Assembly (NCBI GenBank): GCA_002345475.1
Contig: DDWC01000067.1
Location: 1 to 14,803 of the forward strand
DNA: 14,803 bases
From: Firmicutes bacterium UBA2296
GTDB lineage: Bacteria; Bacillota; UBA994
Direction: 5' to 3'
Shown here: in pieces, positions 7,315 to 14,375 of the stretch
Position numbering within the stretch: the stretch's first letter is position 1
How the letters are laid out: every line of letters begins with the position of its first letter
The notes under the pieces: model-generated
Database searches by the model: none
What the model was told of the DNA's origin: nothing
Seen by the model: the letters and a program-made list of their open reading frames with translations, nothing else
Translations under genes and position numbers: made by a program

Positions 7315-7665
7315 ATGGCGGATTATCGCCTGGCCCGCATTAAGTCCCAGTTGCAGATTGAGATCAGCGACATTCTGAGAAACATGAAAGACCCGCGTAT
7401 CGGGTTTGCCACTGTAACGGCGGTGGACGTTTCCGGAGACATGCGCCATGTGAAGGTTTTTGTTTCCATTATGGGTGACGAAGAAGAGCAGAAGGAATCC
7501 TTGAAAGCTTTGCAGAACGCCGAGGGCTTTGTGAGAACCGAGGTCGGTCAGCGCGTGCCACTCAGACATACACCTGAAGTTATCTTTCGGCTCGACGGCT
7601 CGATGCAGCACGGCGCAAACATAAATCGCATTCTGAAGAGCCTGGAGCGGGGAGAGAATAGCTAG
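7315..7665 (+). CDS. rbfA: 30S ribosome-binding factor RbfA
   Basis: RbfA binds the 30S subunit near helix 1 and the decoding site and is needed for late 30S maturation and cold adaptation. The 116-residue product has the single type-II-like KH domain of the family. Seen: the opening RLARIKSQLQIEISDIL, the conserved strand segment DPRIGFATVTAVDVSGD, the strand HVKVFVSI, the helix KALQNAEGFVRTEVG with the Ala-x-Gly interrupted helix that replaces the KH GxxG loop, and PEVIFRLDGSM. The ATG is preceded by an ideal ribosome site. The stop is directly followed by the nrnA ATG. Its place after infB and ylxP is the conserved one, and it probably shares the operon promoter at 2521-2549. Confidence 0.95.
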   Translation: MADYRLARIKSQLQIEISDILRNMKDPRIGFATVTAVDVSGDMRHVKVFVSIMGDEEEQKESLKALQNAEGFVRTEVGQRVPLRHTPEVIFRLDGSMQHGANINRILKSLERGENS

Positions 7666-8631
7666 ATGCAGACAGCCATACTGGAAACAATCGCTCGCTA
7701 CCACAGTTTTGCTGTGGTGGGGCATGTTTCTCCTGATGGAGACAGCCTCGGTTCGATACTGGCGCTACAGGATTTGCTTACTTTGCAGGGGAAGCAGGCT
7801 GTAGCGTTTTGTGTTGACCCGATACCAGACAAATACAGCTACCTGCCAGGGCTGGACCGATTTGTGCGCGATCCTGCGCAACTTCAGCATACCTTCGATT
7901 GTGCGATAATACTGGACTGCGGTTCTCTGGATCGCACAGGGCTGGATCCTGGATTCTACAGTGAGTTGGCCATCATAAACATAGACCACCACAAATCAAA
8001 CGACGGCAGCCTCGGGATAGGCTGGGTTGACGATAAGTTTGCGGCAACCGGGGAAATGGTATTTGCACTTTGCCAGTTAGCTGGGTGGGTGATTAGCCAC
8101 CTGGCTGCGACCGCTCTCTTCACAGCTCTGGCCACCGATACAGGGTTCTTCCGTTTCAGCAACACAAGTCCCGCTGCTCTACGCATGGCGGCACACTTGC
8201 TGGAGATCGGTGTCAACTCCCGAACAATCGCCGAGTACACCATGGAACGGCGTAGCATCAGTGAAATATGCGTGCTTAGGGAGTCGCTCCATAGCTTGCG
8301 ACAGTGTTTTGACGGAGCAGTAGCTCTAATGGTTATTCGCCGGGATGTATGCGAGTCATGTGGTATTAGTCCTGATGAAGTTGAGGGCCTTGTCGACTAC
8401 CCGCGTAGCATCAAAGAAACACAGGTGGCGGTGCTTCTTCGTGAGATAGCGCCTGACGCGATCAGGGTCAGTCTGCGTTCTAAAGGACATGTGGATGTCA
8501 GCAAGGTCGCGGCCCATTTCGGTGGAGGAGGGCACGCCAGAGCTGCGGGATGCACCCTCAAGCTACCCCTTTCAGAGGCAGAAAATACTCTTCTTGCACG
8601 GCTAGCCGAGGACATACAAGGCAATGCATAA
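7666..8631 (+). CDS. nrnA: DHH/DHHA1 phosphoesterase NrnA (oligoribonuclease / pAp phosphatase)
   Basis: The NrnA family degrades very short RNAs (2-5 nt) and dephosphorylates 3'-phosphoadenosine 5'-phosphate, replacing oligoribonuclease Orn in many Firmicutes. The 321-residue protein shows an N-terminal DHH domain with manganese-ligand motifs at His20, Asp24 and Asp26 (GHVSPDGDSLGS), Asp84, Asp107-His108-His109 and Asp158 (ATDTGFF). The C-terminal DHHA1 domain has the substrate loop GGGGHARAAG at 286-295. All expected metal-binding residues are present, so an active enzyme is expected. The ATG directly follows the rbfA stop, with GGGGAGAG at 7649-7656 as ribosome site. The last eight bases overlap truB. 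The operon position between rbfA and truB is typical and pairs it with pnp downstream as an RNA-decay function. Whether it prefers nanoRNA, pAp or c-di-nucleotides cannot be told. Confidence 0.92.
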   Translation: MQTAILETIARYHSFAVVGHVSPDGDSLGSILALQDLLTLQGKQAVAFCVDPIPDKYSYLPGLDRFVRDPAQLQHTFDCAIILDCGSLDRTGLDPGFYSELAIINIDHHKSNDGSLGIGWVDDKFAATGEMVFALCQLAGWVISHLAATALFTALATDTGFFRFSNTSPAALRMAAHLLEIGVNSRTIAEYTMERRSISEICVLRESLHSLRQCFDGAVALMVIRRDVCESCGISPDEVEGLVDYPRSIKETQVAVLLREIAPDAIRVSLRSKGHVDVSKVAAHFGGGGHARAAGCTLKLPLSEAENTLLARLAEDIQGNA

Positions 8632-9511
8632 CGGTTTCGTCAATCTGCTGAAACCTTCAGGTGTCACTTCCCATGACATGGTGAACGCCGTGCGCCGCGT
8701 TTTCGCCACGCGCAGTGTCGGCCACATGGGCACATTAGACCCGGCGGCAGCGGGGGTTTTGCCCATGGCCGTGGGGAAAGCCACCCGCCTGATACCCTAT
8801 GTGGAGGGTGGCGACAAGGCATACCGAGCCGAAATATGGTTCGGTTTCGATACGGACACCGAAGACACGCAGGGTCAGATGATTAATCGGCAGGAGGTTT
8901 CCGGGCTGACCGAGGCAGACGTGCAAGGCGCTCTGAAGTTGTTTCTTGGTACCACTCGGCAGGTGCCTCCTATGTTCTCTGCGCTGAAGGTAGGCGGCAA
9001 GCGGCTCTATCAGTTGGCCAGGGAGGGCGTAGAGATACAGCGCGCAGAGCGTGAGATTCATATATCTTCGATCGAGTTATTGTCTTTCCACCCAGGTGCT
9101 GCTCGGGCTATGGCTCTAGTGGATGTTACCTGCTCACGCGGGACCTACATTCGCTCTCTCTGCCGTGACATTGGCGTGAGCCTCAGTCTTCCTGCGTGTA
9201 TGGGGTTCCTCCTGCGCAAGAACAGCGGCCCCTTTGCCATTCAAGACAGCAGGACACTGGCTGAGCTGTCAGCTGCCCCGTCGCTAATCCCCGCGGTACA
9301 GTTGTTTCCCAGTGAAGCACGCCTGGTAATATGCACACTCGACGCGCGTCGCTTTGTGCAGGGACAGCAGAACGAAGCCTGCGTGGCCCCTGGCCACTAC
9401 GCGGTACTGCATGGCAATATGATGCTGGGAATCGGCGAGGTGGCCGATGGGGTTTTGTCCCCCGTGCGAGTTCTTGTTGAGAGGAGCGACCTGAACATTG
9501 ATTGTGACTAA
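8624..9511 (+). CDS. truB: tRNA pseudouridine(55) synthase TruB
   Basis: TruB makes pseudouridine at position 55 in the T-loop of most tRNAs and also has a tRNA-folding role. The 295-residue protein shows GFVNLLKPSGVTSHDMV at the start, the catalytic motif GHMGTLDPAAAGVL with Asp39 as nucleophile, and MFSALKVGGKRLYQLAREG, where the Tyr of KRLYQLAR stacks in the active site. The conserved RGTYIRSLCRDIG follows further on. A C-terminal extension of about 80 residues fits the PUA-like end of the longer bacterial type. The ATG lies inside the nrnA 3' end (eight-base overlap) with only a weak ribosome site (GAGGA at 8608-8612), so coupling is likely. The ribF start lies inside its last codons. Confidence 0.95.
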   Translation: MHNGFVNLLKPSGVTSHDMVNAVRRVFATRSVGHMGTLDPAAAGVLPMAVGKATRLIPYVEGGDKAYRAEIWFGFDTDTEDTQGQMINRQEVSGLTEADVQGALKLFLGTTRQVPPMFSALKVGGKRLYQLAREGVEIQRAEREIHISSIELLSFHPGAARAMALVDVTCSRGTYIRSLCRDIGVSLSLPACMGFLLRKNSGPFAIQDSRTLAELSAAPSLIPAVQLFPSEARLVICTLDARRFVQGQQNEACVAPGHYAVLHGNMMLGIGEVADGVLSPVRVLVERSDLNIDCD

Positions 9512-10409
9512 CAGTCTGGAAGGATTACGGGGCAAGATAGGAGCCTTGGCCCTTGGTATGTTTGACGGTGTTCATCTGGGACACGCGGCTATACTGCAAA
9601 GGGCAGCGACGGTGGCCCGGGAAAAGGGGCTGTTCAGTGCAGTTATGACTTTCAGGCCCCATCCCTTGGAGTTTTTTGGCAGGGAAGTGCCGCTTCTTAG
9701 CGGTCCAGAGCAGAGCAGAGAACTGCTCTATCGCGCCGGGATGGATATCATCATCGAACATCCTTTCACCGCGGCTGTTGCCGAAATGTCGCCCCTGGAG
9801 TTTGTGGAGTATTTGTCCTCGTCCCTGGCTCCTCTTGAGCTTGTTGCCGGGTTCAACTATTCCTTCGGCCGGCGCGGACAGGGATCCCTCGGAGACCTCA
9901 AACGCCTGGCCCAGGGCCACGGTATCAGCGTCCACGACATTGGGCCAGTGTTACTGAAGGGCGACGTAGTGAGTAGCACCAGGATTCGCGGGCTCATAGA
10001 AGCCGGCTTGCTGGATCAGGCCAGGGGGTTGCTGGGTCGCAACTTCATTCTCGAAGGCATGGTGGTTCACGGAGACGGCAGGGGGTCCAGGCTGGGCTTC
10101 CCTACGGCCAACATCCGCTTCAGCTACCGCCCGGTATTGCCACCCTATGGGGTCTACCTGGTCAAGAGCAGCCAGGCAGGTTTTGGAGCGGCCAATCTCG
10201 GGCTACGCCCCACATATCCCCTTGACATGCCTCAGCTCGAAGTTTTTTTCCTGGACAGCCCTTCGGAAAGCCTTTATGACAAATATCTGCAAATCGAGTT
10301 ACTCCATTTCGTTAGGCCGGAGTTGAGCTTTGTCTCTGCTGACTTGTTAGTCGCCCAGGTAACTGAAGATATAGAACAGGCTCGCAAGCTCATTTCCCGA
10401 TTTTCTTGA
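9498..10409 (+). CDS. ribF: Bifunctional riboflavin kinase / FAD synthetase RibF
   Basis: RibF phosphorylates riboflavin to FMN and adenylates FMN to FAD; 303 residues, typical length. Seen: an N-terminal FMN adenylyltransferase domain with GMFDGVHLGH at 20-29 (nucleotidyltransferase HxGH type) and SSTRIRG at 159-165. The C-terminal kinase domain has GDGRGSRLGFPTAN at 192-205 (Thr203 and Asn205 in the Mg-ATP PTAN motif) and Glu248 in LEVFFLD as the likely catalytic base. Both activities look intact. The start is a TTG at 9498, 14 bases inside truB, with GAGGAG at 9481-9486 upstream. The GTG at 9504 is an alternative giving 301 residues but lies 17 bases from that site. Its stop codon lies within the -35 element of the rpsO promoter. 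Confidence 0.93.
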   Translation: MIVTNSLEGLRGKIGALALGMFDGVHLGHAAILQRAATVAREKGLFSAVMTFRPHPLEFFGREVPLLSGPEQSRELLYRAGMDIIIEHPFTAAVAEMSPLEFVEYLSSSLAPLELVAGFNYSFGRRGQGSLGDLKRLAQGHGISVHDIGPVLLKGDVVSSTRIRGLIEAGLLDQARGLLGRNFILEGMVVHGDGRGSRLGFPTANIRFSYRPVLPPYGVYLVKSSQAGFGAANLGLRPTYPLDMPQLEVFFLDSPSESLYDKYLQIELLHFVRPELSFVSADLLVAQVTEDIEQARKLISRFS

Positions 10410-10434
10410 TAAAGGCAAGGACCAGTGATAGAAT
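10406..10434 (+). promoter_or_regulatory. Strong extended -10 promoter for rpsO (and pnp)
   Basis: TTGATA at 10406-10411 (-35) and TAGAAT at 10429-10434 (-10) are separated by exactly 17 bases. A TG at 10426-10427, one base before the -10, makes it an extended -10 promoter. The -35 overlaps the ribF stop. Start near 10441 is expected, giving an rpsO leader of about 94 bases. This is the best promoter match in the window. Confidence 0.75.
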
Positions 10435-10455
10435 TAAACGCGGACATATGCCTTC

Positions 10456-10524
10456 AGCTAGGTTCACCGCATCTCCGGCGGCTTACTTGGCTCTTGGACA
10501 TGATCACACTACTTTATAGGAGGT
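10456..10524 (+). promoter_or_regulatory. Structured rpsO leader, candidate S15 autoregulatory element
   Basis: AGCTAGG (10456-10462) can pair with CTTGGCT (10486-10492), seven base pairs with two G-U. Inside, CCGC (10467-10470) pairs with GCGG (10478-10481) around the loop ATCTCCG. That loop's ATCTCC (10471-10476) can pair with GGAGGT (10519-10524), which is the rpsO Shine-Dalgarno site, giving a pseudoknot that would hide the ribosome site. S15 is known to repress its own synthesis through leader RNA structures in several bacteria. That this leader does so is inference from hand pairing. Confidence 0.4.
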
Positions 10525-10534
10525 TCCCAACAAA

Positions 10535-10801
10535 ATGACCATGACCTTGGAAAAGAAGAAAGAAATAGTCGACCAGTACAAGACCCACGAGAACGACACA
10601 GGCTCCCCTGAGGTTCAGATTGCCATTCTGTCCTACCGCATCAATGAATTGACTGAGCACCTTAAGGAGCATAAGAAGGATCACCACTCCCGCAGGGGCT
10701 TGTACAAGATGGTCGGTCAGCGTCGCAGATTGCTTAACTACCTGCAGTCAAAAGACATAGAGCGTTTCCGCACTATAAAAGAGCAGCTTCGCATACGCTA
10801 A
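10535..10801 (+). CDS. rpsO: 30S ribosomal protein S15
   Basis: S15 is a primary 16S rRNA-binding protein that organises the central domain of the 30S subunit and contributes to a subunit bridge. The 88-residue product is full length. Seen: THENDTGSPEVQIAILS in the first helix region, LTEHLKEHKKDHHSRRGLYKMVGQRRRLLNYL with the conserved HHSRRGL rRNA contact, and a basic C terminus. I chose the ATG at 10535 because it aligns with the family N terminus and lies 11 bases after AGGAGG (10518-10523). An ATG at 10541 would give 86 residues. It has its own promoter and leader and is followed seven bases on by an intrinsic terminator. Together with pnp it forms the conserved rpsO-pnp pair. Confidence 0.97.
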   Translation: MTMTLEKKKEIVDQYKTHENDTGSPEVQIAILSYRINELTEHLKEHKKDHHSRRGLYKMVGQRRRLLNYLQSKDIERFRTIKEQLRIR

Positions 10802-10807
10802 AGTTTG

Positions 10808-10836
10808 GAAAAGCGGGAACACCCGCTTTTCTTTTT
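10808..10836 (+). terminator. Rho-independent terminator between rpsO and pnp
   Basis: GAAAAGCGGG (10808-10817) and CCCGCTTTTC (10822-10831) form a perfect 10-bp stem with the loop AACA, followed by five T (10832-10836). It starts six bases after the rpsO stop. Since pnp lacks a convincing promoter of its own, pnp is probably expressed by partial readthrough. Confidence 0.9.
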
Positions 10837-10876
10837 GTGTGCCAAACAGAGTAGCTGTAGGATGAGGAGGATTTTC

Positions 10877-12973
10877 ATGTTAGAGTTTAGAATGGATTTG
10901 GCTGGCAGAGAGTTACGCATCGAAACGGGCCGTCTGGCCAAGCAGGCTAACGGTTCCGTGCTGGTCCAGTACGGCGACACCAGCGTGCTGGCTACCGCCA
11001 CAATGTCAAAGCCTCGAGAGGGAATTGACTTTTTCCCGTTGCTGGTGGACTACGAGGAGCGCATGTACTCCGTAGGAAAAATACCAGGCGGCTTCCTGCG
11101 CCGCGAGGGCAGACCCAGCGAAAAGGCGACGCTGAGCATGCGCCTTATCGACAGGACCTTACGTCCGCTGTTCCCGGACGGCTTCCGCAACGACGTTCAG
11201 ATCGTAACAACAGTATTGGCTGTGGATCAGAACTGTGCGCCTGAAATCGCGGCAATGATTGGGGCTTCGGCGGCCTTGTCTATCTCCGACATCCCCTTTG
11301 ATGGCCCCATAGCCGGAGTGATTGTTGGCCTTGTCGACGGCGAACTGGTGATTAATCCTGACCAGGAGGAAAATGCCAAGAGCATTTTGAATCTGGTAGT
11401 TTCGGGCACCGAAGACGCCATTCTGATGGTGGAGGCAGGTGCCAACGAAGTCAGCGAGGAGAAGGTAATCGAGGCCATTCTGTACGGCCACGAAGAGATC
11501 AAGCGCATCATCGGCATGATCAAGAAGATGCAGCAGGATGTCGGTCGTGCCAAAATAGCCTATGCCTCTCCTGCTGCTCCTGAGGAGATGGTCAGCAAGA
11601 TACACGCCTTTGCCCGCGATAAGTTCATCGCTGTATCCGAGAATTCCGACAAGCACGCTCGCGAAACAGCTGTAGCTGCCGTGATGGACGAAGCCAAGGA
11701 ACACTTCGCTCAGGAGTTCCCTGAGGCAGGCAAACAGATTGGTCAGATTCTCTATGATCTCCACAAGGCCATTGTGCGTGAGATGATCCTCGAACGAGGT
11801 ATCAGGCCTGATGGACGTGATTCCCGCACGATACGCGCCATTACCTGTGACGCTGGCGTGCTAAGGCGCACACATGGCTCAGGGCTGTTTACCCGCGGTC
11901 AGACTCAGGTTCTCTCGATAGCGACCCTTGGGGCTATGGGCGATGCCCAGATCATCGATGACTTAGGCCTGGACGACTCCAAACGCTATTTGCACCACTA
12001 TAATTTCCCTGCCTACAGTGTGGGTGAGACCAGGCCGCAGCGCGGACCTTCGCGACGCGACATTGGCCACGGCGCACTCGCCGAGCGTGCGTTGTTACCC
12101 ATGATCCCTAGCGAGGCAGACTTTCCTTATGCCATCAGAGTAGTGTCCGAAGTCCTTGAATCTAATGGGTCTACTTCTCAGGGAGCGGTGTGCGGCAGCA
12201 CGCTGGCTTTGATGGATGCAGGCGTTCCCTTGAAGGCGCCTGTTTCCGGCATCGCCATGGGGCTCATTAAGGAAGGCGAGAAGTACGCCATTCTCTCCGA
12301 TATTCAGGGTTTGGAGGACTTCCTGGGAGATATGGATTTCAAGGTGGCCGGCACGGCAAACGGCATTACTGCCCTGCAGATGGACATGAAGGTCGCGGGG
12401 CTTGACAGCCGGGTGCTACAGGAAGCCTTGGCGCAAGCCAAGGAGGGGCGCGCTTACATACTCGGTAAGATGCTCGAGGAAATTGCGGAACCCAGGCCCG
12501 AGCTTTCCCCATTCGCTCCGCGCATGTTCACCCTTATGGTACCGGTGGATCGCATCAAGGATGTCATCGGCCCAGGTGGTCGTATCATCAACAAGATCAT
12601 TGCCGAAACAGGAGTCAAGATCGATATTGAAGATGATGGCCGTGTCTTCATCGCCGCAGTGGATGCCGTTATGGGTGAGCGAGCCGTCAAGATGATCGAA
12701 GATCTCCTCAAAGAAGTTAAGGTCGGTGAGATCTTCACCGGAAGGGTAACCCGAGTAGAGAAGTACGGTGCTTTCGTAGAAGTACTTCCAGGCAAGGAGG
12801 CTCTTGTGCACATCTCTCAGCTGGCGAACGCACGCGTCGCCAGAACAGAGGATGTTGCCAACGTGGGCGATATGCTGGAAATCAAGGTTACCGAGATTGA
12901 TCGCATGGGGCGCATAAGTGGTTCCCGCAAGGAACTCCTGCTCGATAGAGAAAAGGAAGCCAAGCCAGAGTAG
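10877..12973 (+). CDS. pnp: Polyribonucleotide nucleotidyltransferase (PNPase)
   Basis: PNPase is a trimeric phosphorolytic 3'-to-5' exoribonuclease of RNA decay. The 698-residue product shows a first RNase PH core (about 10-140, with GGFLRREGRPSEK, the RNA-constricting loop), an all-helical domain (about 145-225) and a second RNase PH core. That core has THGSGLFTRGQTQ (phosphate site) and the metal residues Asp481, Asp487 and Lys489 in LEDFLGDMDFK. A KH domain (GPGG at 565-568) and an S1 domain from about 618 follow. All domains are present and intact. The ATG at 10877 is chosen because GAGGAGG (10864-10870) lies six bases upstream. The frame is open further back to 10805, but that stretch is the terminator hairpin. 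It follows rpsO and is followed by a strong hairpin. Confidence 0.97.
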   Translation: MLEFRMDLAGRELRIETGRLAKQANGSVLVQYGDTSVLATATMSKPREGIDFFPLLVDYEERMYSVGKIPGGFLRREGRPSEKATLSMRLIDRTLRPLFPDGFRNDVQIVTTVLAVDQNCAPEIAAMIGASAALSISDIPFDGPIAGVIVGLVDGELVINPDQEENAKSILNLVVSGTEDAILMVEAGANEVSEEKVIEAILYGHEEIKRIIGMIKKMQQDVGRAKIAYASPAAPEEMVSKIHAFARDKFIAVSENSDKHARETAVAAVMDEAKEHFAQEFPEAGKQIGQILYDLHKAIVREMILERGIRPDGRDSRTIRAITCDAGVLRRTHGSGLFTRGQTQVLSIATLGAMGDAQIIDDLGLDDSKRYLHHYNFPAYSVGETRPQRGPSRRDIGHGALAERALLPMIPSEADFPYAIRVVSEVLESNGSTSQGAVCGSTLALMDAGVPLKAPVSGIAMGLIKEGEKYAILSDIQGLEDFLGDMDFKVAGTANGITALQMDMKVAGLDSRVLQEALAQAKEGRAYILGKMLEEIAEPRPELSPFAPRMFTLMVPVDRIKDVIGPGGRIINKIIAETGVKIDIEDDGRVFIAAVDAVMGERAVKMIEDLLKEVKVGEIFTGRVTRVEKYGAFVEVLPGKEALVHISQLANARVARTEDVANVGDMLEIKVTEIDRMGRISGSRKELLLDREKEAKPE

Positions 12974-12988
12974 CGAACTAGATAAGAG

Positions 12989-13020
12989 TAAGGGAGCGTT
13001 GCCCCGGCGACGCTCCCTTA
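12989..13020 (+). terminator. Long GC-rich hairpin after pnp, no U-tract
   Basis: TAAGGGAGCGT (12989-12999) and ACGCTCCCTTA (13010-13020) are perfect 11-bp complements. Three more pairs (T-G, G-C, C-G) extend the stem inward and leave a CCCG loop. It starts 15 bases after the pnp stop. No T-run follows (TACGTGGG), so it is not a classic intrinsic terminator. It may act as a mRNA 3'-end barrier, a factor-dependent terminator or an RNase III site. Confidence 0.6.
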
Positions 13021-13052
13021 TACGTGGGTATTATGTCAATGTGGGGTGAATT

Positions 13053-14321
13053 ATGAAATATACCAGACTTCCTTCCGGTATGCAGATCATAAGTGAGGAG
13101 ATTCCGCATGTGCGTACGGTCTCGCTGGGCATTTGGGTTCGTTCGGGTACTTTTGGTGAGTTGCCCGACGAGGCAGGATTGTCACATTTTCTGGAGCACA
13201 TGTTCTTTAAAGGCACCACCAGCCGTAGCGCCCGGGACATAGTAGAGGCCTTTGACAACGTCGGCGGAGAGCTTAACGCTTACACAGCCAAGGAATACAC
13301 CTGCTTCTACGCCAAAGTAATTGACGAGAATCTGCCACTGGCTGTGGACGTGATGATGGACATGTTGTGCCGACCGGCCTTTGCGGCGGAAGATATCGCG
13401 AAAGAGAAACAGGTGGTCCTGGAAGAGATTTCTATGTATGAGGACTCGCCGGACGAGATAATCCACGACTATCTTGCAGAAACCATCTGGCCTGAGCATC
13501 CCCTGGGTCGCCCGGTGATTGGAAGCCGAGAAAGCATTGCCAGTATCACCCATGACTCAGTCAGAAGTTACTATTCCAGATACTACAGAGCCGACAACAT
13601 TGTTGTTTCTGCCGCAGGCAGACTTGACCACGAGACCCTTGTCTCCCTGATTGGCGAGTATGCCCATTTTCCAGATCCAGTTTCCCGGCTGAGCGCTCCC
13701 GTGTATCCAGAACTCAATTATCAAAGGCGCTTTGTCAAGCGAGAAAAGGCAACAGAGCAAAGTCACATTTGCCTGGGGTTTCCCGGACTTCCCTGGGGAC
13801 ACGCCGACATCTACACCATGAATGTCATGAACAACATTTTTGGCGGTGGCATGAGCTCCCGTCTATTTCAGGCTGTTCGCGAAGAGCTGGGTCTGGCCTA
13901 CAGCATCTATTCCTATAGCTCTTCCTACATGCCCGCGGGTTATTACGCTATATATGCGGGGCTGAGCGCACAGAATGTTCCCAGGGCTTTTGACAGCATT
14001 GCCCGGGAGATTGGACTGCTTAAAGAATCTCCCGTAATGGCACAAGAACTTGAAAGGGCTAAGCAACAGGTTAAGGGCGCACTGATTATCGGCCTGGAGA
14101 GCACTTCGAACCGCATGAGCCGCATGGGACGGGGGCTCATGATACTCGGCCGCGTGACACCTCTTGACGAAATAGTCAGTAGAATTGAGGCGGTGGACGA
14201 TGTCGCCGTCATGGACCTGGCGCGCAGGACTTTTGTGCCTGAGCAGGCCAGCCTTTGTGTGCTGGGTGTGCCTGCGCCAGGCGCGGAGGACGAGAGCCTG
14301 CTGCTTTCTGCCCTGCGCTAG
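13053..14321 (+). CDS. M16-family zinc metallopeptidase (YmxG/PepR-like)
   Basis: A 422-residue peptidase of the M16B (processing-peptidase-like) family, often the neighbour of pnp in Firmicutes and called ymxG or pepR there. Its bacterial substrates are poorly known. Seen: the inverted zinc motif HFLEHMFFKGT with His45, catalytic Glu48 and His49, and a third zinc ligand, probably Glu125 in VVLEEISMYEDSPDE, about 76 residues later as in the family. A second, inactive M16 domain follows, with GFPGLPWGHADIYTMNVMNNIFGGGMSSRLFQAVREELGLAYS (positions 13776-13904) carrying the conserved SSRLFQ and REELGLAYS substrate elements. No signal peptide or membrane segment is seen, so it is probably cytosolic. 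GGGGTGA at 13043-13049 lies just before the ATG. No separate promoter was found, so it is probably cotranscribed with pnp past the hairpin. Confidence 0.93.
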   Translation: MKYTRLPSGMQIISEEIPHVRTVSLGIWVRSGTFGELPDEAGLSHFLEHMFFKGTTSRSARDIVEAFDNVGGELNAYTAKEYTCFYAKVIDENLPLAVDVMMDMLCRPAFAAEDIAKEKQVVLEEISMYEDSPDEIIHDYLAETIWPEHPLGRPVIGSRESIASITHDSVRSYYSRYYRADNIVVSAAGRLDHETLVSLIGEYAHFPDPVSRLSAPVYPELNYQRRFVKREKATEQSHICLGFPGLPWGHADIYTMNVMNNIFGGGMSSRLFQAVREELGLAYSIYSYSSSYMPAGYYAIYAGLSAQNVPRAFDSIAREIGLLKESPVMAQELERAKQQVKGALIIGLESTSNRMSRMGRGLMILGRVTPLDEIVSRIEAVDDVAVMDLARRTFVPEQASLCVLGVPAPGAEDESLLLSALR

Positions 14322-14334
14322 CATAAGTCAGCTG

Positions 14335-14343
14335 TGATATAAT
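14335..14343 (+). promoter_or_regulatory. Extended -10 promoter element for uppP
   Basis: TGATATAAT contains a perfect TATAAT at 14338-14343 with a TG one base before it, an extended -10 element. No good -35 is present at the usual distance (14314-14320 is GC-rich), which extended -10 promoters tolerate. A start near 14350 would leave a leader of about 26 bases. Confidence 0.55.
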
Positions 14344-14375
14344 GATGTGGTATACCAGAGTTTAGGAGAGGTTCT

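Noticed and set aside
10835..10863. Possible pnp promoter TTGTGT-17-TAGGAT
   Set aside because: Both hexamers are poor, and the predicted start near 10870 would fall at the end of the ribosome site, leaving it outside the transcript.
10805..10876. N-terminal extension of PNPase from a TTG at 10805
   Set aside because: The stretch encodes the rpsO terminator hairpin and tail. The ATG at 10877 has a strong ribosome site and matches the family N terminus.
13029..13034. TATTAT as a -10 for the M16 peptidase gene
   Set aside because: There is no -35 or extended TG, and the start would fall at the edge of the ribosome site at 13043.
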